The notes beneath the pieces are model-generated. The model searched no databases. It was not told the DNA's origin and saw only the letters and a list, made by a program, of their open reading frames with translations. The translations under genes and the position numbers were made by a program. Shown here in pieces: positions 36,336 through 45,800 of a stretch of 64,000 nt of DNA. Each line of letters begins with the position of its first letter. The first letter of the stretch is position 1. Source of the DNA: Nostoc sp. FACHB-152 (GTDB taxonomy: Bacteria > Cyanobacteriota > Cyanobacteriia > Cyanobacteriales > Nostocaceae); NCBI RefSeq assembly GCF_014697475.1, contig NZ_JACJRV010000003.1:248001-312000 (forward strand), read 5' to 3'.

Positions 36336-36473
36336 TTATTTTGATGTAGTGGCGTAGTCAGACTAAAATGTTGAATACTTTCGTGTAAGATGAGCATCTA
36401 GCTGCTTACCCACACAAATCATTCGTTAATTCAGCAATACCAAAATGATTTATGTCCCTTTAACAAAAATACT

Positions 36474-36508
36474 AGTATACTAAAGTATACTATAGTACAT
36501 AGTATTTA
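36474..36508. promoter_or_regulatory. Phased palindrome operator upstream of the Z1 operon
   Basis: AGTATACT occurs at 36474-36481 and again at 36484-36491, each a perfect 8-bp palindrome. AGTACATA follows at 36494 and AGTATTTA at 36501. The first three start ten bases apart, about one helical turn. They lie 20-50 bases upstream of the 154-residue gene, where a repressor site would be. Confidence 0.6.
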
Positions 36509-36526
36509 ACTAATGCCAATATTTCC

Positions 36527-36991
36527 ATGAGCATTAATGATCTAGAATTCTTGCACGGTGCGGCTTTTCTTCGACTTCTCAAAGGAGCATCTTATATATC
36601 TATAAGTTATTTATCTTCTATCCATCCGTCTCTTTATCTTGCCAAAAGTGATTATAGAGAATCTGCTATCTTATTCAAAATATCAAAAAAACCCAATTCT
36701 TCTTGGTCATTTAGCTTTAGTTCACAGGAAGAAATAGCATTAAGAATAGTTCATCAAACATATCCTAATGTCAAATTTTTTATAGCATTAATTTGTCATC
36801 GGGATGGGATTTGTTGTCTATCAGAAGAACAATTATGGACAATTATTAATCATAACGATGGTTTAGCAAATCAGCGTATCTCTGTGAAAAGAGAATTAAG
36901 AGGAAGCTATTATGTTAAAGGTACAGGTAGAGTTCCTTTAGAGCGAACAATACCTCAAAATAATTGGCCTGAAGCAATTTTATCAGCATAA
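36527..36991 (+). CDS. Unrecognised protein paired with the Z1 ATPase
   Basis: 154 residues; I do not recognise a named family. The N-terminus HGAAFLRLLKGASYISISYL is followed by SDYRESAILFKISKKPNSSW and SFSFSSQEEIALRIVHQTYP. A hydrophobic strand with cysteines, KFFIALICHRDGICCLSEEQ, comes next, then a basic SVKRELRGSYYVKGTGRVPL end. Strand-rich core, no signal peptide. The order (acidic strand, F-x-x-AL-x-C, G-I-C-x-L) recalls small proteins seen beside Z1 or other defence ATPases, but this is impression only. Eight bases separate it from the Z1 gene, so both are surely co-transcribed. AT-rich and without HIP1 octamers. Confidence 0.65.
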   Translation: MSINDLEFLHGAAFLRLLKGASYISISYLSSIHPSLYLAKSDYRESAILFKISKKPNSSWSFSFSSQEEIALRIVHQTYPNVKFFIALICHRDGICCLSEEQLWTIINHNDGLANQRISVKRELRGSYYVKGTGRVPLERTIPQNNWPEAILSA

Positions 36992-36999
36992 AATAATTT

Positions 37000-39168
37000 A
37001 TGACACATACTCCGATTGAAATTAATGGCGACTGTATTGATAGATTAATTAAAAAATTAGAGAAAAAAATAGGTCAGCGAGAAGCAAATAAACTTAAAGA
37101 CACTGCTATTGAAGTTGTTCAAAACTGCGTCAATGTTTATTCAGAAAATTTTGGTCATGGTGATGTAGGAAAAAATAGCACAGGGTTAGTCAGTCAAGTT
37201 TATAAAGGACAAGACCCAATTCCTAATGGTACAACCGGACTTATTTATGGTCGAGTTCAAAGTGGTAAGACTAACACAACTATTGCAACTTTAGCACTAG
37301 CTCATGAAAATAATTTTCGTTGTTTTATAGTTTTAACATCTAACAATACATGGTTAGGAGAACAAACTGCAAACCGTTTTAATAATCAGATCGAAGGCGG
37401 CCCTGTTATTTTTGATTGGGAGGCATGGAAAGAAGACCCAGATGATTTTGCAAAAACTAAAGTTATACCCTATATTAAAGATACAGGCGTTGTTTTAGTT
37501 ACAACCAAAAATATCTCTCACTTGAAGAGATTATTGATAGTTTTAAAAACCGCTAAAGTCAAAAATTTCCCTACATTAATTTTTGATGACGAAGCCGATA
37601 ATGCTAGTTTAAATACGAATGAATCTAAACAAGCTAAACACGGAAAAGATGCGGTTCCTGACAGTTCCACTTTTGTACACATAGGTGAGATACGTCAAGA
37701 AGTTGCTAATCATATTTACATTCAGATTACGGCGACTCCTCAAAGTTTGCTATTACAAAAGTTATCCCATCCTTGTAGTCCACAATTTTGTGCAGCACTA
37801 CCAGAACCAGGAGAGAGTTATATGGGTGGTGAATTATTTTTTACTGAAAAAAGTAACTACTGTTGTCTTGTAGATGCTGAAGAGATCAACGAAATCAAGA
37901 AACAAAAGGGTGAAAACCCTGGTAATCAATGGATAATTCCTGATGGATTGAGGTTTGCACTTTGTTGCTTCTTTCTAGGTTCAACTTATAAAATGCTATC
38001 TTCGGATAAAGAAGATGCAACATATTCTTTTCTTGCTCATATTTGTTATAAACAAGATATTCATAATGTCTTAGAGAAAGTTATTAGTCAATTTGTAATT
38101 CATTTAGATCAAGCAATTCGAGATAAGAGTTCAGCAACCAAAAACAAACAAGCAATAAAATGGTTAGAGCAAGCTTATGAAGAATTAAACAAAACTGTTG
38201 ATAAATTACCACCATTTAATGAACTAATAGATGAATTAAAAATTCAGCTAAGACGTGCAATACCTAAAATCATTAATGCAAACAACCCTGACAAAGAGCC
38301 TAACTATAATCCTGGGATGAATATACTAATCGGTGGTAATAGGTTAGGTAGAGGAGTGACAATTGAGGGTTTAATGGTAACTTATTATGGGCGTGATGCA
38401 AAACAAAAGGTAATCGATACAGTTCATCAACACGCTCGAATGTATGGTTATCGTCCACAATTAAAAGATGTTACTCGTCTCTTTTTAGCAGAACATATAC
38501 TTGAGTCTTTTCGTTCTATTCATGAATCGGATGAAGCAATGCGTCAAGCTATAGGAGATGATATTCATAACATTCAAATTCAACCTGTCTGGATAGGAGG
38601 AAATCTTAAACCAACTCGCTCTAATGTTTTAGATCCCTCCACAATTAATGTATTAAAACCTGGGAAATTGATTTTTCCTCAAAGTCCAGCTTACAAAAGA
38701 GAAGATATTGAGGAAAATTTTCATAAAATAGAAAAAATATTGATGAACTATACAGAAGATACAAAATATTATGAAGTAGATATAGATTTTATTATTCAAA
38801 TTCTTAGTCACACAAAAAGTTATTATATTCCATCTGAAGAATGGGAAGATAAACGTATTCTTAAAGGATTAAAAGATCTGCAATCAAAAGGTATGAAAAA
38901 GGGACGTTTAAACGTTCGTAGAGGTATCAAAAATAAAAGTCAAGGATTAGATATGCCAAGAAAAGCTCCTTTTGAATGGGGCGGATTTGGCTTCGGCTCA
39001 GGTGAATGGTCAATAAAAGCTCAAAAGGACTACCCTGATGTACCAACGTTAATTATTTGTTATCAGAAAGGAAATGATAAATGGGATGAGCATCCAATAT
39101 ATCTACCTATGCTGGTATTGCCTAAACAAAAATTTGTTTTAATGTTCAACTATGATGAGGAGGACTAA
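37000..39168 (+). CDS. Z1-domain SF2-type ATPase (putative defence endonuclease/helicase)
   Basis: 722 residues. Superfamily-2 motifs are readable: Walker A GRVQSGKT (84-91), Walker B/DEAD box LIFDDEAD (193-200), motif III-like QITATPQS (242-249), and the second-lobe motifs GGNRLGRGVTIEGL (445-458) and QHARMYGYR (477-485). This set with the intervening region is the Z1 domain, annotated as a putative endonuclease and known from operons with MORC/MutL-like ATPases, DNA methylases and Vsr-like nucleases. Here none of those partners is present, only the 154-residue protein. The role is presumably nucleic-acid sensing or cleavage in defence, by inference. Confidence 0.85.
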   Translation: MTHTPIEINGDCIDRLIKKLEKKIGQREANKLKDTAIEVVQNCVNVYSENFGHGDVGKNSTGLVSQVYKGQDPIPNGTTGLIYGRVQSGKTNTTIATLALAHENNFRCFIVLTSNNTWLGEQTANRFNNQIEGGPVIFDWEAWKEDPDDFAKTKVIPYIKDTGVVLVTTKNISHLKRLLIVLKTAKVKNFPTLIFDDEADNASLNTNESKQAKHGKDAVPDSSTFVHIGEIRQEVANHIYIQITATPQSLLLQKLSHPCSPQFCAALPEPGESYMGGELFFTEKSNYCCLVDAEEINEIKKQKGENPGNQWIIPDGLRFALCCFFLGSTYKMLSSDKEDATYSFLAHICYKQDIHNVLEKVISQFVIHLDQAIRDKSSATKNKQAIKWLEQAYEELNKTVDKLPPFNELIDELKIQLRRAIPKIINANNPDKEPNYNPGMNILIGGNRLGRGVTIEGLMVTYYGRDAKQKVIDTVHQHARMYGYRPQLKDVTRLFLAEHILESFRSIHESDEAMRQAIGDDIHNIQIQPVWIGGNLKPTRSNVLDPSTINVLKPGKLIFPQSPAYKREDIEENFHKIEKILMNYTEDTKYYEVDIDFIIQILSHTKSYYIPSEEWEDKRILKGLKDLQSKGMKKGRLNVRRGIKNKSQGLDMPRKAPFEWGGFGFGSGEWSIKAQKDYPDVPTLIICYQKGNDKWDEHPIYLPMLVLPKQKFVLMFNYDEED

Positions 39169-39255
39169 TGTTTGGAATAGAATCCTAACTGATAAATAAG
39201 GAAGGACATAAATTTCAATAATAAAGCTAAGAAAAAAGTTCTTAGAAGGTAAGAT

Positions 39256-40074
39256 TTGGTTAAAAAACGGCTTGATACATTATTAGTAGAGTTAAATTTA
39301 TGTAATTCTCGCGCTTTAGCACAAAGGCTAATTCAAGCGGGGGAAGTGATGGTTAATGAACAGGTAATTGATAAGGCGGGGACAGAGGTTGATGTTGCGG
39401 CACAAATCAAAGTAAAAGAACGATCGCGCTTCGTTTCTCGTGGTGGTGATAAACTAGCCAAGGCTTTGGAAGTATTCGCCATTCCTGTAGCAGAACGGGT
39501 TTGTTTAGATGGCGGAATATCTACAGGTGGCTTTACTGACTGTTTGCTCCAAGCTGGAGCCAGTTTAGTTTATGGTATTGATGTCGGTTACGGTCAAGTT
39601 GATTGGCGGTTGCGAAACGACCCGCGAGTAGTTTTGCGAGAACGCACCAATTTACGGCAACTACAACCCGAACAATTATATAGTGAAGGCGATCGCATCC
39701 CTGATTTGGCGGTGGTGGATGTATCGTTTATATCCTTAACCAAGGTTCTGCCTGCATTATGGCAATTAACTCAAGCTCCCCGTGAAGCGGTATTGCTGGT
39801 CAAGCCACAATTTGAGGTGGGAAAATCCCGCGTTGGCAAAAAAGGTGTGGTGCGCGACCCTGACGACCAAGCTGATGCTATTTTCCAGGTATTGCAAGCA
39901 GCTGATAAAATAGGCTGGAGATACAAAGGCTTAACTTGGTCGCCTATTACAGGCCCAGCTGGGAATGTGGAATATCTGTTGTGGTTAGGGATGGAAAGTG
40001 AAACACCACCGCCGAATTTAGACGTAATTAAGCAACTGACGAAATCAGCAATGGCTGACTTACACGAGAATTAA
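39256..40074 (+). CDS. TlyA family rRNA (cytidine-2'-O)-methyltransferase
   Basis: 272 residues, starting with TTG 39256; AGAAGG at 39244-39249 supports this start, which is followed by VKKRLDTLLVELNLC. It has an N-terminal S4 RNA-binding domain (NSRALAQRLIQAGEVMVNEQ) and a Rossmann methyltransferase domain of the FtsJ type (VCLDGGISTGGFTDCLLQAG, AVVDVSFISLTKVLPALWQL, LLVKPQFEVGKSRVGKKGVV). TlyA proteins methylate ribose in 16S/23S rRNA, and some are also annotated as haemolysins. It follows the Z1 island without a shared operon. Confidence 0.92.
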   Translation: MVKKRLDTLLVELNLCNSRALAQRLIQAGEVMVNEQVIDKAGTEVDVAAQIKVKERSRFVSRGGDKLAKALEVFAIPVAERVCLDGGISTGGFTDCLLQAGASLVYGIDVGYGQVDWRLRNDPRVVLRERTNLRQLQPEQLYSEGDRIPDLAVVDVSFISLTKVLPALWQLTQAPREAVLLVKPQFEVGKSRVGKKGVVRDPDDQADAIFQVLQAADKIGWRYKGLTWSPITGPAGNVEYLLWLGMESETPPPNLDVIKQLTKSAMADLHEN

Positions 40075-40131
40075 ACCAGTTATCAGTTATCAGTTTTTGA
40101 TTGATAACTGTTTACTGATGACTGTTCACTG

Positions 40132-40410
40132 TTAAACATCGTAAATTAGACACTCTAAAGCCTCTGGATGCATATCGCAGAAACTTTCTAGCGAGGTTTT
40201 GCGTTGTTTTGCTTGCTGTTTATGAGATTTTTCGGCTTGTAACTCTTCGACGATATCCCAAGCTACAGCACAGTTAGGAGAACCATCGCCGCTCAACTCA
40301 CAAGTTTGACGAGCTTCTGCGATCGCTTCTAAAATTGCTTGTTCAATGGTTGTGGTGCCATTGTGAGCAGATTGATTTACAGTGTCGAATCTGTCGTATG
40401 TTGCTGTCAT
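40132..40410 (-). CDS. CP12 Calvin-cycle regulator
   Basis: 92 residues, intrinsically disordered. The diagnostic AVAWDIVEELQAEKSH (AWD-x-VEE-L) is present. The N-terminal redox pair is C37/C47 and the C-terminal pair C78/C87 (CDMHPEALECLIYDV). Oxidised CP12 bridges GAPDH and phosphoribulokinase into an inactive complex in the dark, switching off carbon fixation; thioredoxin reduces it in light. The C-terminal YDV tail inserts near the GAPDH nicotinamide site. A single gene, leftward, with a hairpin of CAGTTATCA/TGATAACTG repeats just past its end (40079-40117). Confidence 0.95.
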   Translation of the reverse strand: MTATYDRFDTVNQSAHNGTTTIEQAILEAIAEARQTCELSGDGSPNCAVAWDIVEELQAEKSHKQQAKQRKTSLESFCDMHPEALECLIYDV

Positions 40411-40757
40411 GTTAAATCTACCTTTGTTTACTGCGATAGAGATTGGATGTGCGCTGCTGAATAAATCCAGGAGCCAATACTTCCAGTTTAGTTAGCACGG
40501 AAAAAGATGACGGTGGTGAATACCCACTCTTAATAAACTAATTTGATTGGGATTTCCCTCTTGTCATTTTTGATGCAAAAAGCTAGTAGCAAAAAGTATC
40601 AAGTCATAAGAATGAAGTATGAAACATGAACTTTATACTTCACCCTTTATATAGTGCATTCTAAAAAGGCAATCTAACGCAATTATCAGAGGAATTTGAT
40701 ACAAGTTGACGAAGAATTATCAACTGCAACAATTAGGTAAATAATTCTTAGAAATTC
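40411..40757. other. Spacer upstream of the CP12 gene
   Basis: No gene. It should contain the CP12 promoter on the minus strand. I recognise no specific box. Confidence 0.5.
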
Positions 40758-42125
40758 TCAATATTTCAAACCTAATTCTTGTTGCAGACGATACAGAATT
40801 GTATTTTGGTCAACTTGAGAGAGAATTTCTTGAATGACGGTACTAGCTCCTAGTTGTCCCCAAGTACAACCTTTTTCTAGATAAACTTGGGCGGCTTTAC
40901 CGACAGAATAAGCACCATAACCAGCAATTCCGGCTTGAGCGATCGCACTGCCAGCAAAGCTAGTAATATTTACGGGATTATCACCACTAGCGATCGCCGC
41001 AGTACTTTTACCTAATCCTAAAACAAAACTACTGCCTAATTCTCCCAGCAATAAGCCGCCAGAACTGGTTAAAATCGTCTTTAAAATTTTCCCCGCCTCA
41101 TAGCTAGTCATCGGTAAACCATATAATCGTGCTAAAGCCCGAATTAAAGCTAAATCAGCAAAAGTTCCGCCGAGAATATCTAAGAAAGCGATAGGATTTA
41201 ATGCTACGGCTAAAGCTTTATATTTAGTAAATTGCCAGATAATTTCTTCTGCTTCTTGTTCGCGTAAATCGATAGTTTTCTGAGCGATCGCAGCTTCAGC
41301 TTCTCGTGCTTGTACAAGTGCATTTAAGGCCAGGAGCGATCGGCCTTCACGATTGAGAATATTTAAAATTGTCTGCTGAAGTTCTTCGATTTGCGGTGGT
41401 GGTGTTTCCCATTCATAACTCACACGCCCATCAGGCCATTCAACGCGCACTTCCATTGGTGCAGGTTCCGCCGCCACCATCACGATTTCATCGGGTAACA
41501 AAGGCTGGGCTTGAGGATGTCCGGCACCAAGCTGCTGTAAGTTTTGATAAATTGCAGATCTGTCAGTATCGGGGTAAAGGTCTATTTTGTTAAATACTAA
41601 AATCAGGGGTTTTTGTGACTGGCGTAAATCTAGCAATGCTTGATATTCAGTCCGAGTAATATCGCCAGACACCACAAATAAAATTAAATCTGCCTGACGC
41701 GCCACTTCTTTTGCCATTTGCGCCCGTGACTCGCCAGCAATTTCATCTAGTCCCGGTGTATCAATTAACTCTACTACTATCTTGCCCCCTGGTGGTTGCC
41801 ATCTGACAGAACGCGGCCATTGCGTTACACCATTTAAAGGCCCAGTTTGTAAAATCTTCTCTCCTAGCAAAGCATTCAATACGGCCGATTTTCCCCGACT
41901 CACCAAACCAAAGACAGCAATTTTAATTAAATTAGAGTCCAGTTTACTGAGTGTGGCATTTAAAGCGTCTAATTCTGGTTTTACCAAACCTGCCAATTTT
42001 GGGTTAGATGACAGATGTCCTGACTTGCGAAGATATCCATACCAAGATAAAGCTTGTCTGAGACTAGCGCGGGCGCGGTTTAAATGTGTTTCTTGCAGAT
42101 TAGGCACGGAATTAACTTGATTCAA
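40758..42125 (-). CDS. GTPase with C-terminal membrane domain (DUF697-type)
   Basis: 455 residues. The G domain lies at about 65-230: P-loop GLVSRGKSAVLNALLGEK, G2/G3 region LNGVTQWPRS and VELIDTPGLDEIAGES, and G4 LVFNKIDLYPD. The second half (about 295-440) is hydrophobic with several membrane-associated helices and a GSSFVLGLGKSTAAIASGDN stretch, the DUF697/EcsC-like arrangement seen in cyanobacterial and chloroplast dynamin/Era-like GTPases. It probably works at a membrane; partner and process unknown. It is monocistronic. Confidence 0.85.
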   Translation of the reverse strand: MNQVNSVPNLQETHLNRARASLRQALSWYGYLRKSGHLSSNPKLAGLVKPELDALNATLSKLDSNLIKIAVFGLVSRGKSAVLNALLGEKILQTGPLNGVTQWPRSVRWQPPGGKIVVELIDTPGLDEIAGESRAQMAKEVARQADLILFVVSGDITRTEYQALLDLRQSQKPLILVFNKIDLYPDTDRSAIYQNLQQLGAGHPQAQPLLPDEIVMVAAEPAPMEVRVEWPDGRVSYEWETPPPQIEELQQTILNILNREGRSLLALNALVQAREAEAAIAQKTIDLREQEAEEIIWQFTKYKALAVALNPIAFLDILGGTFADLALIRALARLYGLPMTSYEAGKILKTILTSSGGLLLGELGSSFVLGLGKSTAAIASGDNPVNITSFAGSAIAQAGIAGYGAYSVGKAAQVYLEKGCTWGQLGASTVIQEILSQVDQNTILYRLQQELGLKY

Positions 42126-42801
42126 GGTTAAACAAACAACAGGCTATATACAGCAGGGGATAGGCAAAAAGCAATAGGCAATAGGGTTAAAAATCTTCTA
42201 ATATATGACTTTGTTCTTCAAATCTTTACTTCATTTACCTGCAATCTGCTGTATTTTCTATAAACAAAGGAAATATAAAAAGTAAATAGAACTGAGTTTT
42301 TGGTTTTATTTGTCGCCAGTATAATTGCTTTCAAGAAACACATTTGTTTCAAGTAATTTTATTAAATGCGAGATATTTGGGCTAACAATGCGAATTAATT
42401 AGAGTAACTAGGAAAAACAAAGCTATGTGAAGAAAAATGAACTAGGCGAACACCCGCATTACCCCTGCCTTATCCTAACTATCTATATTCACGCCGACAT
42501 ACTTAGTTTAGCCCAAGGCTACAAATTTTTTAGCGTGAACTAGTACACCATCTGCATTGAGTTTTCTGCACAACAGAAGAGGCCTTTTATATTTTATTAA
42601 AAAAATTATACAATAAACAATTAAGTAATACGTACCAGATAAATTTGAGGAGAAAATTAAGTTTAGTCTGCGATAAATGCTTTAATGTTAAAGGTTTTAC
42701 GAATTACCAAATGTTAACTTGAATTTAAATTTTGCTTCTCATATTTTATAATTATCGTACTTTAAATAAATATTAAATACAAAAGTCTCAGTATTATTAC
42801 T
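42126..42801. other. Long AT-rich divergent spacer
   Basis: 676 bases between the GTPase (leftward) and the cyclase gene (rightward). CAATAGG heptamer words occur at about 42160-42185. I find no gene or clear operator. The length suggests a long regulatory leader for the signalling gene. Confidence 0.55.
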
Positions 42802-45800
42802 GTGCCAGCATACTCTTTGAATATTGCCATGCCCTCTAATAGCCTACCGGGTTCTGAAATTCGGTTACAGCAAATCCTTAATCAAATAAAGATGCTGGCT
42901 GTACGAGTTCACCAATCACGTGAATTGGATGAAATACTCAACATCGTCGTCAGCGAAGTCAGAAACACTTTAAAAAGCGAGCGCGTAATTATCTATCGCT
43001 TTTTGCCTGATGGAGATGGAGTAATAGCCCAAGAGTCTGTCAACCCCGCCTGGAAACCCCTGAGAGGAAAGTTCATTTATGATCCTTGCTTCCAGATGAC
43101 ATGGCTAGAGCAATATCAACAGGGACGGATAAGTGTTATTGAGGACATTCATACTCAAACGCTTAAGCCTTGTTACAAAGAGCTATTAATTAGTTTGCAG
43201 GTTCAAGCTAATTTAGTAGTACCTATTTTAGTCAATAGTCAGAACATTACGCTAACTTATAGTAAATCTTCTCATTTATGGGGCTTACTGATTGCCCATC
43301 AGTGTAGCAGTTCACGTCAATGGAGTTCTTTAGAAATTGAATATCTCAATCTGTTAGCAGCAGAACTAGGAATAGCTGTTAGGCAAACACAACAGCCCCA
43401 GAGATTACTACAACTGAATCAACACTATAAAAATTTGACAGTTCCACCCAAGTTGAAGTTGAAACCAATTAAAAGAACTCTGCACAAAAACCGTAGAAAC
43501 CCCATTACAACAGAAACAGTATTACCAAAGCATCTATCAGCCGCAGAGTTGATAGTTTTTGACAGATTACAAACTCCAACTTGGATTTACGATATTGAGA
43601 AATTGCAGATGTACTGGGCGAATAAAGCAGCTCTTACTATTTGGAACGCGCAAAGTCGAGAAGAACTGCTCAAGCGCAACTTCAGTGATGTTTCTGAATC
43701 TACTCGGATTCGGCTGCAAACCTATTTGCAAAAATTTCAGCAAGGACAAACCATCAGTGAAAACTGGACATTTTATCCAGAAGGTAAACCTGTTTGGGTT
43801 CGCTGCCTCTTTTCTGGAATTGAAATCGAACCAGGGCGAATGGCAATGCTAGTTGAAGGAAGCCTGGAAACTGTCAATGCGATCGAACAAGAAACATTGC
43901 GCTCAATTGAAGCACTGCGCCATACCAAAGTGATGATATCGCTCTACACAATGGATGGTGTACCGTTGATGCAAAATCCCGCAGCCCAGGATTGTTACGG
44001 AGATACCTTACACCCGAATCTATCAACTCAGAATGTTTTCCTGAGTCACTTTGTTGACCCCACTGTTAGGCAACAGGCTATAGAAGCGATTCAGTTAGGT
44101 GAGGTGTTCAATATTGAAACCCAGGTGTTCACTAATAAAGGGATTCGATGGCATGGGATGGATATACGATGCACCCGCGATCCCGTCACAGGTAAGTCCC
44201 TGATTCTTGTTAACGAAAAGGATATTAATAAACAGCAAACTGCTTTAAAAGAACGCCAAAGTGTAGAAGACGAGTTACGCTGGCGTTCAGCTTTGCTGAG
44301 TTCCATGACAGAGACTTCTTTGCTGGGATTCTTTGTAGTTGACAATCGTACCGACGAAATTCTCTATTTCAATCATCGCTTTTGTGAAATTTGGGGCATC
44401 AAACATTTAGAAAATCGGATGCGATTAGGTACTTTAAAAAACAAGGATATCATCCCTGACTGTATACCGTTAATTGCCGACTTACCAGCATTTTTTGAAT
44501 CTTGTCCATCATTACAGCCTCAAGAAAATCGCGGCTCAATTGAGGATGAAATTTTATTTGTGGATGGGCGTACAATTCGCCGCTTTTCCAGCCAAATTCG
44601 AGATAGTGCAGATAAATATTTTGGCAGACTCTACATTTTTGAAGACATCACAGAACGTAAACGCATCGAAGCCGCATTCAAAGCTAGTGAACAGAGATGG
44701 CAATATGCCTTGGAAGGAAACGGTGATGGCGTTTGGGACTGGAATATTAAAACTGATGAGGTGTTTTTCTCTCGTCGTTGGAAGGAAATGTTAGGGTTTG
44801 CAGAGCATGAGATTGAAAACACCATCACGGAATGGGAGCAACGGATTCATCCTGATGATAAATGGCAAGTTTACGAGGAGTTGAACAAGCATCTTTGCGG
44901 TGAAACGCAACAGTATGTCAGTGAACATCGAGTCCAGTGCAAAGATGGAACTTATAAGTGGATTCTAGACCGGGGGCAAGTTTCGACTCGTTCAGAGGAT
45001 GGTGTTCCCCTACGGATGCTGGGAACGCATATTGATATTACTCAACGCCGACGGATGGAAGAAGCGTTGCGAGAAAGTGAACAACGCTATCGTTCTGTCA
45101 TTACTACGATGGCAGAAGGTATTGTCTTACAGCAAGCAGATGGCAGCATTACTGCTTGTAACGGCAGTGCCGAAAGAATTTTAGGATTAACAGCTAGTCA
45201 AATGATGGGTCGCGCTTCCATCGATGAGCGATGGCGCGCAGTTCATGAGGATGGTTCTCCTTTTCCTGGTGAAACTCATCCTACCGTCGTCACGTTACGT
45301 ACAGGACAGCCCCAATTTAATGTCATTATGGGAGTTTACAAACCTGATGGCAGTTTAACTTGGATTTCGATTAATTCTCAACCATTATTTCAACCAAATG
45401 AGTTACAGCCCTATGCCGTGGTGGGATCATTTACAGATATTACAGCCCGTAAACAGGCTGAAATAGCACTGCAACAGCAGATGGAACGAGAACGGATGGT
45501 GAGTGCGATCGCACAACGTCTCCGTCAATCATTAGATTTAGATCAAATATTGAACACAACTGTTGCTGATGTCAGACAATTTCTCCAAAGCGATCGCGTC
45601 ATTATCTACCGCTTTTATCCAGATTGGAGTGGTATAGTAATCAGTGAATCAGTGGCAGACGGTTGGCAAACTCTGCTGAATAGAGAAATTACAGATGATT
45701 ATATTGTCCAAACGCAAGGACAGATTTGTCTACCAGGTAAGCTCAAACCTACTTCAGACATCTACACCGCCGGATTTGCTGATTGCCATATCCAGTTATT

